Shown here in pieces: positions 1 to 9,260 of a DNA stretch of 64,000 nucleotides. The position numbers were made by a program, and so were the translations under genes. The stretch comes from Ryuthela nishihirai (lineage: Eukaryota > Arthropoda > Arachnida > Araneae > Heptathelidae), in the NCBI GenBank assembly GCA_038380435.1, contig JAWZYU010000007.1, positions 26,205,001 through 26,269,000 of the forward strand, given 5' to 3'. Numbering within the stretch: position 1 is the stretch's first letter; every line of letters starts with the position of its first letter. The notes below the pieces were generated by a model, which worked only from the letters and a program-made list of their open reading frames with translations, made no database searches and was not told the DNA's origin.

Positions 1-549
1 CCCATGACATGTATATAATAATTTGTCCATTAAGTGAAAAACGTAGCTATAACTCACCTAATAGCTTCCTTATTAATTTATTTAAATAGCTTCTCTATAA
101 TGGGATTTTATTTATCAGTTAATTTAACCAGCCATTTTGTTCCCAAGCTTCAGATATCTTATTTAAAGAATTATTCATTAAAGAGGAATTATTCATCGGT
201 TTGCATTGCAACTACCATTTTGTTTGCAAGATGTAGATTTAGTTTTTCTTTAGAGTTGAGAATCTCTTCCGTATAAACTTTTTTTAAATGACCGATTATT
301 ATTAATTTTTTGTGGAAAGTTTGGAGCTGTGTGATTTTGAAAATATAGATGCACATATATTTACATAAAGAATTTATTAAGTTGGCCGAGTGTCGTTACT
401 ATTTTCCATCAAGATAAGGTGTTGAGATTAAAGGATCTTAAGTTTAAATATTTCATTTTTAACTTAAGGATTAACTTATGAATAATTTATCCAAACGGTC
501 AATTGTCGCAAACATTTTGTTTTCAAGACAAGTATCTAGATTATTTTCA
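1..549. other. AT-rich stretch, nothing recognised
   Basis: No conserved reading frame, repeat or RNA signal is recognised. The short frame near 34-276 is leucine- and phenylalanine-rich and has no family motif, so I treat it as chance. Confidence 0.5.
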
Positions 550-762
550 AACGGCATTTTTGCACAAAATAGGCGAAATGTCCAAGTCACAAGGAACCCA
601 AGGACCAAGAGGAGGTTTGGGACGAGTCCCAGTGGAGAGCTGTTAGTAAACATATCATAGTCTCCCATCAAGACCATCCAGCCTCTTCTTTGACACATGG
701 TATGGCCCTCTTGCACATGGAACCACGACTTAACGTCTCATCCGAATGATGGCGGCCTTGGG
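550..762 (-). mobile_element. SINE-1 fragment, old (body)
   Basis: Diverged 3' part and body of SINE-1 in minus orientation: a degenerate gcacaaaat tail region, the CCCAGTGG/AGCTGTTAG block and cttaacgtctcatccga. It stops at ggcggccttggg, where a LINE 3' end is inserted, and its tRNA-like head resumes at 1131. Confidence 0.75.
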
Positions 763-1130
763 TTCATTTTAACATAACTATTAAATTTCTTCACAAGAGA
801 GTTTCTACTCTGGTGGAAGACTCAACATTTTTTCTCAGATTTTTTACTGAAAAATGTAGGTAAAATTATAAAACTCTAATGAAATATAATATTAAGATTA
901 TATATATATAGATACGAATGAAAATATGATTTTCATTAGAAAAACTATGTGTAAAGAAAAATATATAATAAAAAATGTAATGCTTTAAAATTGTGTATCT
1001 AAGATATACAAGATTGTATATATTTCATTGTAATTTCAGTTCTAAGGTAAAAACATGTAATGTTATGTTACTACATGTAACTGTAATGTTACTACATATT
1101 CTGAGAATAAATTTATATATCTATCTTTAC
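763..1130 (+). mobile_element. LINE 3' UTR fragment inserted in SINE-1
   Basis: An AT-rich insert splits the SINE-1 copy at 550-1222. It ends with GAGAATAAATTTATATATC. It matches, in inverted orientation, the 3' UTR of the LINE at 61890-64000 over most of its length; shared landmarks are CATGTAA, GATTGTATATATTT and GAATAAAT. It is a strongly 5'-truncated copy of that LINE family in plus orientation. Confidence 0.7.
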
Positions 1131-1222
1131 AAGCCAATCGTGGGCCCTTAGATAAATCTCAACGCTGGCACTCGTACCTGGGAACTACAGATTACGAGTC
1201 CGGCGCGCTACCGACTGAGTCA
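1131..1222 (-). mobile_element. SINE-1 fragment, old (tRNA-like head)
   Basis: Remainder of the SINE-1 copy begun at 550. The order gataaatctcaacgctgg, cctgggaactacagattacgag, cgctaccgactgag is the complement of the SINE-1 head, with the B box damaged (ctcgtacc). Confidence 0.75.
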
Positions 1223-1756
1223 ATTATTGTCCCCCTTAAACATTCGATGTACTTTTATACAAGCTTTTTTTTTTGTCTAGAGGAAAGGATTGGAACGCCG
1301 TTCGTAATTTGTTCTCCTATATATTATAAAAAAAACTTTTAAAATAAAAACACGCAAATTTAAAATGCGAAATATGCATTTCTTACTAATGCATAAATGA
1401 CGTAATTATCAGTCTAAAGAAAATTGAACTTGACGGACTTAATCTTCATCATGTATACGTCATTTGGAGCAATTTCAGTGATATGACGCTTCGCTCGCTG
1501 ACTTATGTATTCCGAAACCTTGCTTTTTAAATAAAAATTAACTTTTTCAACACCAAAAAATTATTTATTGAAATATTAAAACATTCCATTCAATAATTCG
1601 GTAGTAATTAACGCCATGAACCTGAATGGCAAATATTAAAATTCCATCTTATGGAGAGAACTCGGTTGTCCGTTTGCTGACATAGATGGCGCCACGAGAG
1701 AATCAAATGAAAAGTGCGGGAGTGTTTATACGTCACGTTAGCTGAAAAAAAAAACG
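1223..1756. other. unannotated AT-rich stretch
   Basis: No reading frame or repeat recognised. Confidence 0.4.
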
Positions 1757-1830
1757 TTAGCCGTTGGTGGTGTAGTGGTTAAATACCTTGCACGTTATTG
1801 AGAGATGCGAGTTCGAATCCTACTCACTAC
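1757..1830 (+). repeat. tRNA-like (pol III box) fragment
   Basis: Contains an A-box-like TGGTGTAGTGGTTA and a B-box-like GAGTTCGAATCC about 50 bp apart, the spacing of a tRNA. The acceptor and T stems do not pair properly, so a functional tRNA is unlikely. It is probably the head of another tRNA-derived SINE or a degenerate tRNA. Confidence 0.45.
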
Positions 1831-2704
1831 AAAATAAATTATTCAGCTGAATATTTCACCAATCCATTCAATTTTTCTAGAATTTTTGCTTAACGTAGAG
1901 AGAAATACGAAAGAAAACAAAAATTTTCGAATGATCCAGTGAAACAGAGATCTCCAAAAATAATCTTTGAAAAATAAGCATATCAGAAAACGACATTTTA
2001 AATCCAGTAAAAAAACGCACAAATATTTTCGATCTTTTCAACTGCTTATTTGATTTTTAAAATTCCTATTTGAACACTTAAAGAAATAGCATAAACGAAT
2101 TTCATGTTATATTCAGATAAACATGGTACTTAGTAAAGAAGTCACTGTAGCGTTGCACTTCCTAACATTTACCATACAACTCCCACCGTCATTTTAAAGG
2201 AAAAATCTTTTTTCTCTCTCTCTGTTTATTCCATTAGATCTACAAATAATATCAAAGGTCAAAGAAGAAACGAAATGGATTTTCCATTAAGTCTGAACAG
2301 TTTAAAGTTCTCTTTCATAGACTGTATCAATATTCCATGCATTCTAACTTGCCTATCCGAAGTTAGAAGTTTGCACAACTGTTATCGCATTGGCAAGGGA
2401 GAAAAAAATAAACAAATCCCTTATAGCGTTTGTTCATCAATCACAGAGACTCTCCAACTAAGTAAGTTCTCATGTCGTGAAAGTCTACAAAGTTTCGTGT
2501 AAGACTCTCTCACAAACAAATAAACTTTTGCTCTTTAGTTCGGTAGATAGATCAGTTAAATTCATTTTAATCAGTGAATGCTTCGACCATCAAAATGGAT
2601 GAAGCACGACTTTTAGCAAGGGAATGGTTACGGAAAAGCATTGTTAACCCTTTCAGTACATAATTAATTTCGTTATTCTAATTACGTTTGAGTTGGATTG
2701 AATT
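1831..2704. other. unannotated stretch
   Basis: Nothing recognised beyond a short TCTC-rich patch near 2213-2224. The 75-residue frame at 2275-2502 shows no motif. Confidence 0.4.
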
Positions 2705-2915
2705 GTCTAAGGAAAAGGGTCCCACTGGACAGCTGTTAGGAGGCATTTGAAAGACTCTCGTTAAGCATATTAATCGTGTTCTTTAACGTGTATAGAATCC
2801 AGATCTCGTGTACACGGTGGCCCGGCTTAACGTCACATCCGACAGGAGATGGCATTTTTAAGTCTGTCGGTGTCACTTTCCTAAGAGTGAAAAAGATGGG
2901 GTTACGGAAATAAAT
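2705..2915 (-). mobile_element. SINE-1 fragment, heavily diverged
   Basis: Weak but collinear match to the SINE-1 body in minus orientation: cccactggacagctgttagga, gtgttctttaacgtg, cttaacgtcacatccgac, gtcggtgtcac. Head and tail are lost. Confidence 0.65.
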
Positions 2916-2993
2916 TTCATAGCTAGCAAAATAATGTTTGCAACTAGATGATGTTGTTACTTGTACCCAAATAAAATTTTAAATTAAATACCT

Positions 2994-3222
2994 CCTCAAG
3001 CAGCTGCTTACCACAGAGGTCTGACAGGAGCCTGTCAGTTTATATGCCATAGTAAGTCTGTGAGGATGGCAGGACCTCAGCAGGAAAACAAACACCCAGG
3101 TCTTACCCGGTGCTAGAACGGAGAAAACACACAACACAAACGTCCATGCCTTATCCGGGGCTCGAACCAAGGTCCCTTAGATTAGGAGCCAAGCGAGCTA
3201 ACCACTCGGCCGGGGGACGGCT
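2994..3222 (-). mobile_element. SINE-2, tRNA-derived, full-length copy
   Basis: Read on the minus strand, the element starts with GGCCGAGTGGTTAGC (A box) and GGTTCGAGCCCC (B box), a serine/leucine-tRNA-like head. It continues through a body with GACAGGCTCCTGTCAGAC and ends with GCAGCTGCTTGAGG. That end resembles the 3' end of the RTE LINE at 9261-12847. A second, older copy follows 32 bp downstream. Confidence 0.85.
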
Positions 3223-3253
3223 AAAAAAAATGAAAAATAATTTAGAAATTAAT

Positions 3254-3430
3254 TCTCTCAAGCAGCTGTTTGTCAAGAAGTCTGACAGGAGCCTGTCAGT
3301 TTAATACACCACAGAGAAGTTTTGTGAGGAAGTCTAGACCTCAGCAGAAAGAACACCCAGGACTCCTTACCCAGGGCTCCAAACCAGGACACTTTCATCA
3401 GCAGCCAAGCGCGCTAAACGCTCGGCCACT
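3254..3430 (-). mobile_element. SINE-2, older copy
   Basis: Same orientation and structure as the neighbouring copy at 2994-3222, with more substitutions and small deletions. The A-box complement reads cgctcggccac and the 3' end ctcaagcagctg is kept. Confidence 0.8.
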
Positions 3431-3630
3431 AAAATGCAAATGGAATAATAATAATAAAACTTATAATTCATTAATTGTGATATAACTTCCCTTTCGAGAA
3501 TTTTAATTTGCCTGAAAGGATGCAAAATATTATTACTCTCAGGCACATACCAGAAATAAGTTTCGGGGGAGGCGGCTTCTGAGGATTTAGTTTCCCAGTT
3601 ACTAAATTATTCCAACAGACGGGAGAGTAT

Positions 3631-4010
3631 TTGGGTTGGGTTGTTTTACCTCTGAGCGGCACTTTTTTGCACACCATAGGCTAAATGGCCAGGTCACATG
3701 GACCCCGAAGGCTCAGAGAAGGTTGGGGGAGGGGACCCATTAGAACAACTGTTGGGAGACAGATGGTAGCCTCCCGTCAAGGCCATCCAGCGTGTTCTTT
3801 AACGTGCACAGGGTAAGGCTCTCCCGCACACGGGACCACGGCTTAACGTCCCATCCGACGGACGGCGGCTTTTCCAAGCCCATCGGTGTCCCCTACTGCG
3901 CAGGGCGGGGAATTTTTGCGAAGATAAATCTCAACGCTGACCCAGCTGGGACTCGAACCTGGGAACTACAGATTACGAGCCTGGAGCGCTACCGGCTGAG
4001 CCACCCCCGC
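3631..4010 (-). mobile_element. SINE-1, near full length (unit 1)
   Basis: Tail (ttgggttggg) at the left, tRNA-like head at the right. The TSD is ACGGGAGAGTAT at 3619-3630 and ACGATAGAGTAT at 4012-4023. The host sequence without the insertion is visible as a diverged relative near 25090-25130. Confidence 0.93.
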
Positions 4011-5006
4011 AACGATAGAGTATCAAATGAAATTCTATATTGAATGAAATTTTATAGTTTTTTTTAATCTATTTTAGTGCCGGACATATACGGGGATTAA
4101 ATAGAAAAAAATGAAAAATAACAGTTTGGTTGTTTGGGTTTTTTTTGGCGCAATAGCAACTAAGGCTATATTGCGCCAAACAAGCGATAAAAAGGGTAAA
4201 AGACATGAAACCCACAACCAAATTTAAAAAGGACACAAATAACACATAGTAAAAACGAGATGTAGAAAAAGAGTAAAAGAGAACAACAAGTGTAAAATCA
4301 ACAAGTATAAAATCAACAAGAACAATGGGTGTATAGGACCCATGTAAAAAACAACAGGTAAAACACAGGTAAAAAACCAGTAAAAAAGAGAAAATTCATA
4401 AACGAGTAAAATAACCGGTAAAGCGTAAAAAGTCGAAAACAGTGTTAAAATAGCAATGATCTGATAAAAGATGTCCGAGTGTAAGGGGCTCGGACGTAAA
4501 ATCGTGGAAGTTAAAAAACATACGTCGTTCTAGGTTAAAACAATGACATTGGATTAAAATATGTTTAACTGTTAAAACGGTGTCACAAAACTCGCACTTA
4601 GGTACTGAAAAAAAAAAATAACAGAGATACCTGTTTTGAATTTCAAAGAAGTAGATAGACAAGTTTGAGATTTCGTATAAGATGACCGGATTTGGGGGAG
4701 CAGTCAGGACCCCCTGGTACAACCCTCCTCCTCCCCGAGTACGTCCTTGATTACTACATACACTCAGCAGGCACTTTATTTGATGCAGTTCCATGTTAGG
4801 TCAATATCAACTGAGATACAGAACTCAGTACTCCTTAAATAAGCTTTTTATGAAAAAATGTGACTGAAGATGATTTAAAGATCTCCATCGAATCTTCAAA
4901 CTCGATTTCTAATAATATGCTCTTTAGTATTTGAAGTGTTATTGAAGCTGAAACGTATAACACGTTAGCTCGTTTTGCACAATATCATTCAAAAACGGAG
5001 AAAACG
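3635..5006. repeat. tandem duplication, unit 1
   Basis: First of two head-to-tail units. It holds a SINE-1, then about 500 bp of a lower-copy repeat, and ends at ggagaaaacg. It matches unit 2 (5007-5882) closely except for a 489-bp LINE insertion at 4125-4613 that unit 2 lacks. Confidence 0.85.
4125..4613 (-). mobile_element. 5'-truncated I-like LINE 3' end
   Basis: The insertion is bounded by the 11-bp TSD AAAAATAACAG (4114-4124 and 4614-4624) and is absent from the duplicate unit. The minus strand first encodes the C-terminal end of a non-LTR polymerase with a CEFC...HILIQC zinc-knuckle-like motif, ending at a stop near 4396. A 3' UTR follows, with a strong terminal hairpin at 4144-4178 (TTTGGCGCAATAGC pairing with GCTATATTGCGCCAAA). 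The C-terminal motif resembles CSTC...HILLNC in the LINE at 48365-50866, so I place it in the I/jockey-like group. Confidence 0.8.
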
Positions 5007-5882
5007 TTGTTTGGGTTGTTTTACCTCTGAGCGGCACTTTTTTGCACACCATGGGCTAAATGGCCAGGTCACATGGACCCCGAAGGCTTAGAGAAGGTTG
5101 GGGGAGGGGACCCACTGGAACAGCTGTTGGGAGACAGATGGTAGCCTCTCGTCAAGGCCATCCAGCGTGTTCTTTAACGTGCACAGGGTATGGCTCTCCC
5201 ACACGGCTTAACGTCCCATCCGACGGACAGCGGCCTGTCCAAGCCCATCGGTGTCCCCTACTGACCGCGGGCAGGGCGGGGAATTTTGCGGAGATAAATC
5301 TCAACGCTGACCCAGCTGGGACTCGAACCTGGGAACTACAGATTACGAGCCAGGAGCTCTACGGACTGAGCCACCCCCGCAACGGGAGAGTATCAAATGA
5401 AATTCTATATTGAATGAAATTTTATAGTTTTTTTAATCTATTTTAGTGCCGGACATATACGGGGATTAAATAGAAAAAAATGAAAAATAACAACAGAGAT
5501 ACCTGTTTTGAATTTCAAAGAAGTTTGAGATTCAGACAAGTTTGAGATTTCGTATAAGATGACCGGATTTGGGGGAGGAGTCAGGATCCCCTGGTACAAC
5601 CCTCCTCCTCCCCGAGTATGTCCTTGATTACTACATACACTCAGCAGGCACTTTATTTGATGCAGTTCCATGTTAGGTCAATATCAACTGAGATACAGAA
5701 CTCAGTACTCCTTAAATATGCTTTTTATGAAAAAATGTGACTGAAGATGATTTAAAGATCTCCATCGAATCTTCAAACTCGATTTCTAATAATATGCGCT
5801 TTAGTATTTAAAGTGTTATTAAAGCTGAAACGTATAACACGTTAGCTCGTTTTGCACAATATCATTCAAAATCGGAGAAAAC
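5007..5882. repeat. tandem duplication, unit 2
   Basis: Second unit of the duplication. It carries the same SINE-1 (5011-5380) and the same right flank through ggagaaaacg, without the LINE insertion of unit 1. Only the right TSD (5382-5393) is present, because the duplication breakpoint lies at the SINE tail. Confidence 0.85.
5011..5380 (-). mobile_element. SINE-1, near full length (unit 2)
   Basis: Duplicate of the copy at 3631-4010, not an independent insertion. Its right flank ACGGGAGAGTAT exactly equals the left TSD of unit 1. Confidence 0.92.
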
Positions 5883-7020
5883 GAACATAATTATTATGCA
5901 AAGTACTAAAAGTACTCTCACGCGTGTTAGTAATGTTTAATATAACGATTTATGTCTTCGTTCAACTTGCTTTTAATACCTTTTCAGAACAATTATTTAA
6001 ACTGGCATTATTGCTGTTATACATTCCAAATTTCAAACCGTGTTTAAAATAGATTTTAAAATCGATCTTTTTAAATTAACATCTTTAAATTATCTTTAGA
6101 CATATTTTTTGCATAAAAAGCTTATTTAAGAAGTAACTGATTCCTGTACCTGAGCTATTATTGAAACAATATGGAGCTGTTCCTGATAGATAAATGGGAG
6201 TGAAGAATTATATACCTCAGCATCATTCGATCCGTGCCATCTCGATTCCTACACTACCCCCCCCCCCCCCCCCAGCTACCCCTCACTTTTTTCTAGATCC
6301 AATATTTGGTTAGATTTATGGCCATGATAAAATTAAAAACATCATTCAGTCTTGCCTTGATTGTAAACAACTTACCAGTAGAAAAGTTTAAATAATTTTG
6401 AGATTTTTTCTTTCTTCGCTATGCTGCAAACAGTTTTCTGAACAACGAATGTATTTTTTTTGCAGGAATGTGTTATAAAGAGATTTCACTGTATAGGAAA
6501 TCGACTGAATGGTGCATATCGAAAAAAAAAGTCCGTCATGATAAAGAGAACGAAAAGAAAATTAAAATACAAAATCATGCGGAGATTACTGTAATTTATC
6601 ATGGAACGTATGTGACACTTCCCCGGTTGTTTAGAGCCATCGTGAAAATCGATGGAGATCTGCGTGTGGCGGAGTTTACATCAAGGAAAAGACAAGATTA
6701 CCTTTTTGCTTCGTTTACAGCACTTAATTTGTTCTTATCACGCAGAATAACCGATTATGTCTTAATGGTAATCCTGATAAGTTCTCTATGTTGCCATGCA
6801 TTCAATTATAACCAAGTAATAAATTATCGGTCAAAAATAACGATTAATATTTATTTATTAAAACATCATTCTGCGGTTTTGCAATTCTAATTCTTTTTGT
6901 TAAATAAAACACCGAAATAACGCGTTTTTTAACATGGGATATTCCTAGGGCTTATGGGAACAAATTAACATATCCCTCCTATACCCGCTTGGATTTCAGC
7001 GGTATGGGGGAGGTTATATA
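5883..7020. other. unannotated stretch with poly-C tract
   Basis: Contains a 17-bp C run near 6257-6273. A 140-residue plus-strand frame at 6468-6890 starts just after a pyrimidine tract ending in gcag, which resembles a splice acceptor. It is basic at its N-terminus and matches no family I know, so it is not called as a gene. Confidence 0.35.
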
Positions 7021-7403
7021 TGGGTTGTTTTACCTTTGAGTGGCACTTTTTTGCGCACCATGGGCTAAATGGCCAGGTCACATGGACCCCGAAGGCTCAG
7101 AGAAGGTTGGGGGAGGGGACCCACTGGAACAGCTGTTGGGAGACAGATGGTAGCCTCCCGTCAAGGCCATCCAGCGTGTTCTTTAACGTGCACAGGGTAT
7201 GGCTCTCCCGCACACGGGGCCACGGCTTAACGTCCCATCCGACGGACGGCGGCCTTATCCAAGCCCATCGGTGTCCCCTACTGACCGTGGGCAGGGCGGG
7301 GAATTTTGCGGAGATAAATCTCAACGCTGATCCAGCTGGGACTCGAACCTAGGAACTACAGATTACGAGCCTGGCGCGCTACCGACTGAGCCACCCCCGC
7401 CCC
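7021..7403 (-). mobile_element. SINE-1, near full length
   Basis: All blocks are present from the tail (tgggttgttttacc) to the head (accgactgagccacccccgcccc). The TSD is unclear; GGTTATATA on the left and GGTTTTATA on the right is a possible degraded pair. Confidence 0.9.
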
Positions 7404-7642
7404 GGTTTTATACGAATAAAATGCGTAAAATATAACTACAAGTCATACTTGTGCCACTTCTATACAAAATTCAATCCTTTATTTCGCCTTTCACGCCATG
7501 AACAAAACTTACCGATAGTACTGATCAACCCAATCCCTTTAATATATTTATATTAATTTCGAAATATTTCGTGATAGATAGACATAACGGCATTTTAATA
7601 CTGAATCTAATTCTTAAAAATCAAATTGCGTTTCTAACTCAC

Positions 7643-7849
7643 AGCGCCGCAATTTGCAACAGCAGTGCGACGATGATCCTCATTTAAGGTGCATTTTATA
7701 AATGTAACTAAAGGTTCTTTAGAATTCTAAAGGTTTATGAAGGTCCTAAATGTTTATGAATGCACCTAAAGGTACTTAGAATGTTCTAAAATGCATTTTA
7801 AAGGAGCATTTGCAATCGCATTGCTGTTGCAAATTGCGGTGGTGTGCGC
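7643..7849. mobile_element. MITE-like inverted repeat
   Basis: Inverted termini CCGCAATTTGCAACAGCA (left) and its near-perfect complement TGCTGTTGCAAATTGCGG (right) enclose about 170 bp of short internal repeats of aaggt/ctaaa type. The TSD is not resolved and the superfamily is unknown. Confidence 0.6.
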
Positions 7850-8565
7850 TTTTCCTTAGATACAAACACAAGGTTTCCAAGAGGTCTTGTCAAACTTTGG
7901 GAGCGTGTTCTACTGCGAATAGTAATGAAAAAGTTCATATGAACATCGGGCCAAAACGCTTCCCTTACGAGTTATAGCACATTTTGAGAATGCAAGTAAC
8001 GAAGCTTGTGAAGTTTATTAGTTTTTATTCCAGATATTACAGCACATTGTAAGGATCGATTAGAACAATTATGTAGGTCTTCATCAGAGCAAGTGTCCAA
8101 AATGGCCTTCTTGAACATCAATACACGTAACAGTGTCTGCTCATCGATTGTGGAACACATTCGAAAAGTCGCGGAGTGTTCTAAATTCTTTGGCAACCAT
8201 CGAAGATCTGTAAGAGGAGAGCTTGTGTGTTAGGAAATGAGCTAGCTAAGTATCAACCTTAACGTGTCTCCATAAAATCTCCAGTGGATTAAAACTGCAA
8301 GAGCTTGCAGGCAATGCAGTTGGTCCACCTCTACCAATCTAAAGGGAGGCATACTAATGATTGAGATATTCTCGATCACAGGCTAAAATTGGCTGAAAAT
8401 GTGCATTGCTAATGGAATGTCTTGCGGCAATGCAAGTAGTTCCGCCACCAAGGAAAGCTTCTGTTACTGACCATTGAGCATTGGTGGCAGAAAAAAATGG
8501 ATCAATCAGGTTCCCGTCAATGATTCCAGTCCAAACATTCACATGAAACCTCTGCTGATGCAGAG

Positions 8566-9137
8566 TTGGGTTGTTTTACCTCTGAGCGGCACTTTTTTGC
8601 ACACCATGGGCTATAAGAACAGGTGCTGGACATGGTTATCTCTAAAAAGAAAATAGTTAATACCTACAGACGGATAGAGAGACGACAAAATGAACATATT
8701 ATCTCGTTGTTTTTTCTTTGAAAACGACATAAAAAATAGTTGCGCAGGTTGTGTTGCGTTGTTTTTACCTCTGAGTGACAATTTTTTTAACACAATGGGC
8801 TAAATGGCCAGGACACATGGACCCCGAAGGCTCAGAGAAGGTTGGGGGAGGGGACCCACTGGAACAGCTGTTGGGAGACAGATGGTAGCCTCCCGTCAAG
8901 GCCATCCAGCGTGTTCTTTAACGTGCACAGGGTATGGCTCTCCCGCACACGGAGCCACAGCTTAACGTCTCATCCGACGGACGGCGGCCTTTCCAAGCCC
9001 ATCGGTGTCCCCTACTGACCGTGGGAAGGGCGGGGATTTTGCAGAGATAAATCTCAACGCTGACCCAGCTGGGACTCGAACTTGGCAACTACAGATTACG
9101 AGCCTGGCGCGCTACCGACTGAGCCACCCCCGCCCCA
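8566..9137 (-). mobile_element. chimeric SINE-1 with filler and second tail
   Basis: One insertion bounded by the TSD CTGATGCAGAG (8555-8565 and 9138-9148). On the minus strand it reads: complete SINE-1 (9137 to about 8758), then about 146 bp of filler (8757-8612), then a second SINE-1 3' tail (8611-8566). The filler includes 26 bp (8612-8637) identical to the complement of transposase sequence at 13040-13065. The single TSD indicates integration as one molecule. Confidence 0.85.
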
Positions 9138-9260
9138 CTGATGCAGAGTCTGGGTGATTTCATGATGATTTTCCCTTGCCCAATGGCTAAATGTTACGAA
9201 AATTCTTGTGAATTGCAATTCATCTGTGAAAAGCAGACAGTGGAGAAAACCAGGTTCAAT

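Noticed and set aside
1757..1830. Functional tRNA gene
   Set aside because: Box spacing fits, but the acceptor and T stems do not pair.
4396..4794. 132-residue minus-strand frame as a gene
   Set aside because: Only its last ~75 residues are LINE-derived; the first part is read from the flanking repeat, so the frame is a chance fusion across an insertion boundary.
6468..6890. Exon of a host gene after a splice-acceptor-like tract
   Set aside because: No recognisable protein family, no further exon found, and the acceptor-like sequence is common in AT/pyrimidine-rich DNA.
7020..7352. Apparently conserved reading frames repeated through the window (for example at 5060-5413, 7020-7352, 33572-33922, 55049-55447)
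   Set aside because: They are translations of SINE-1 in one or another frame. Similarity between them comes from the SINE DNA, and the frames end in unrelated flank.
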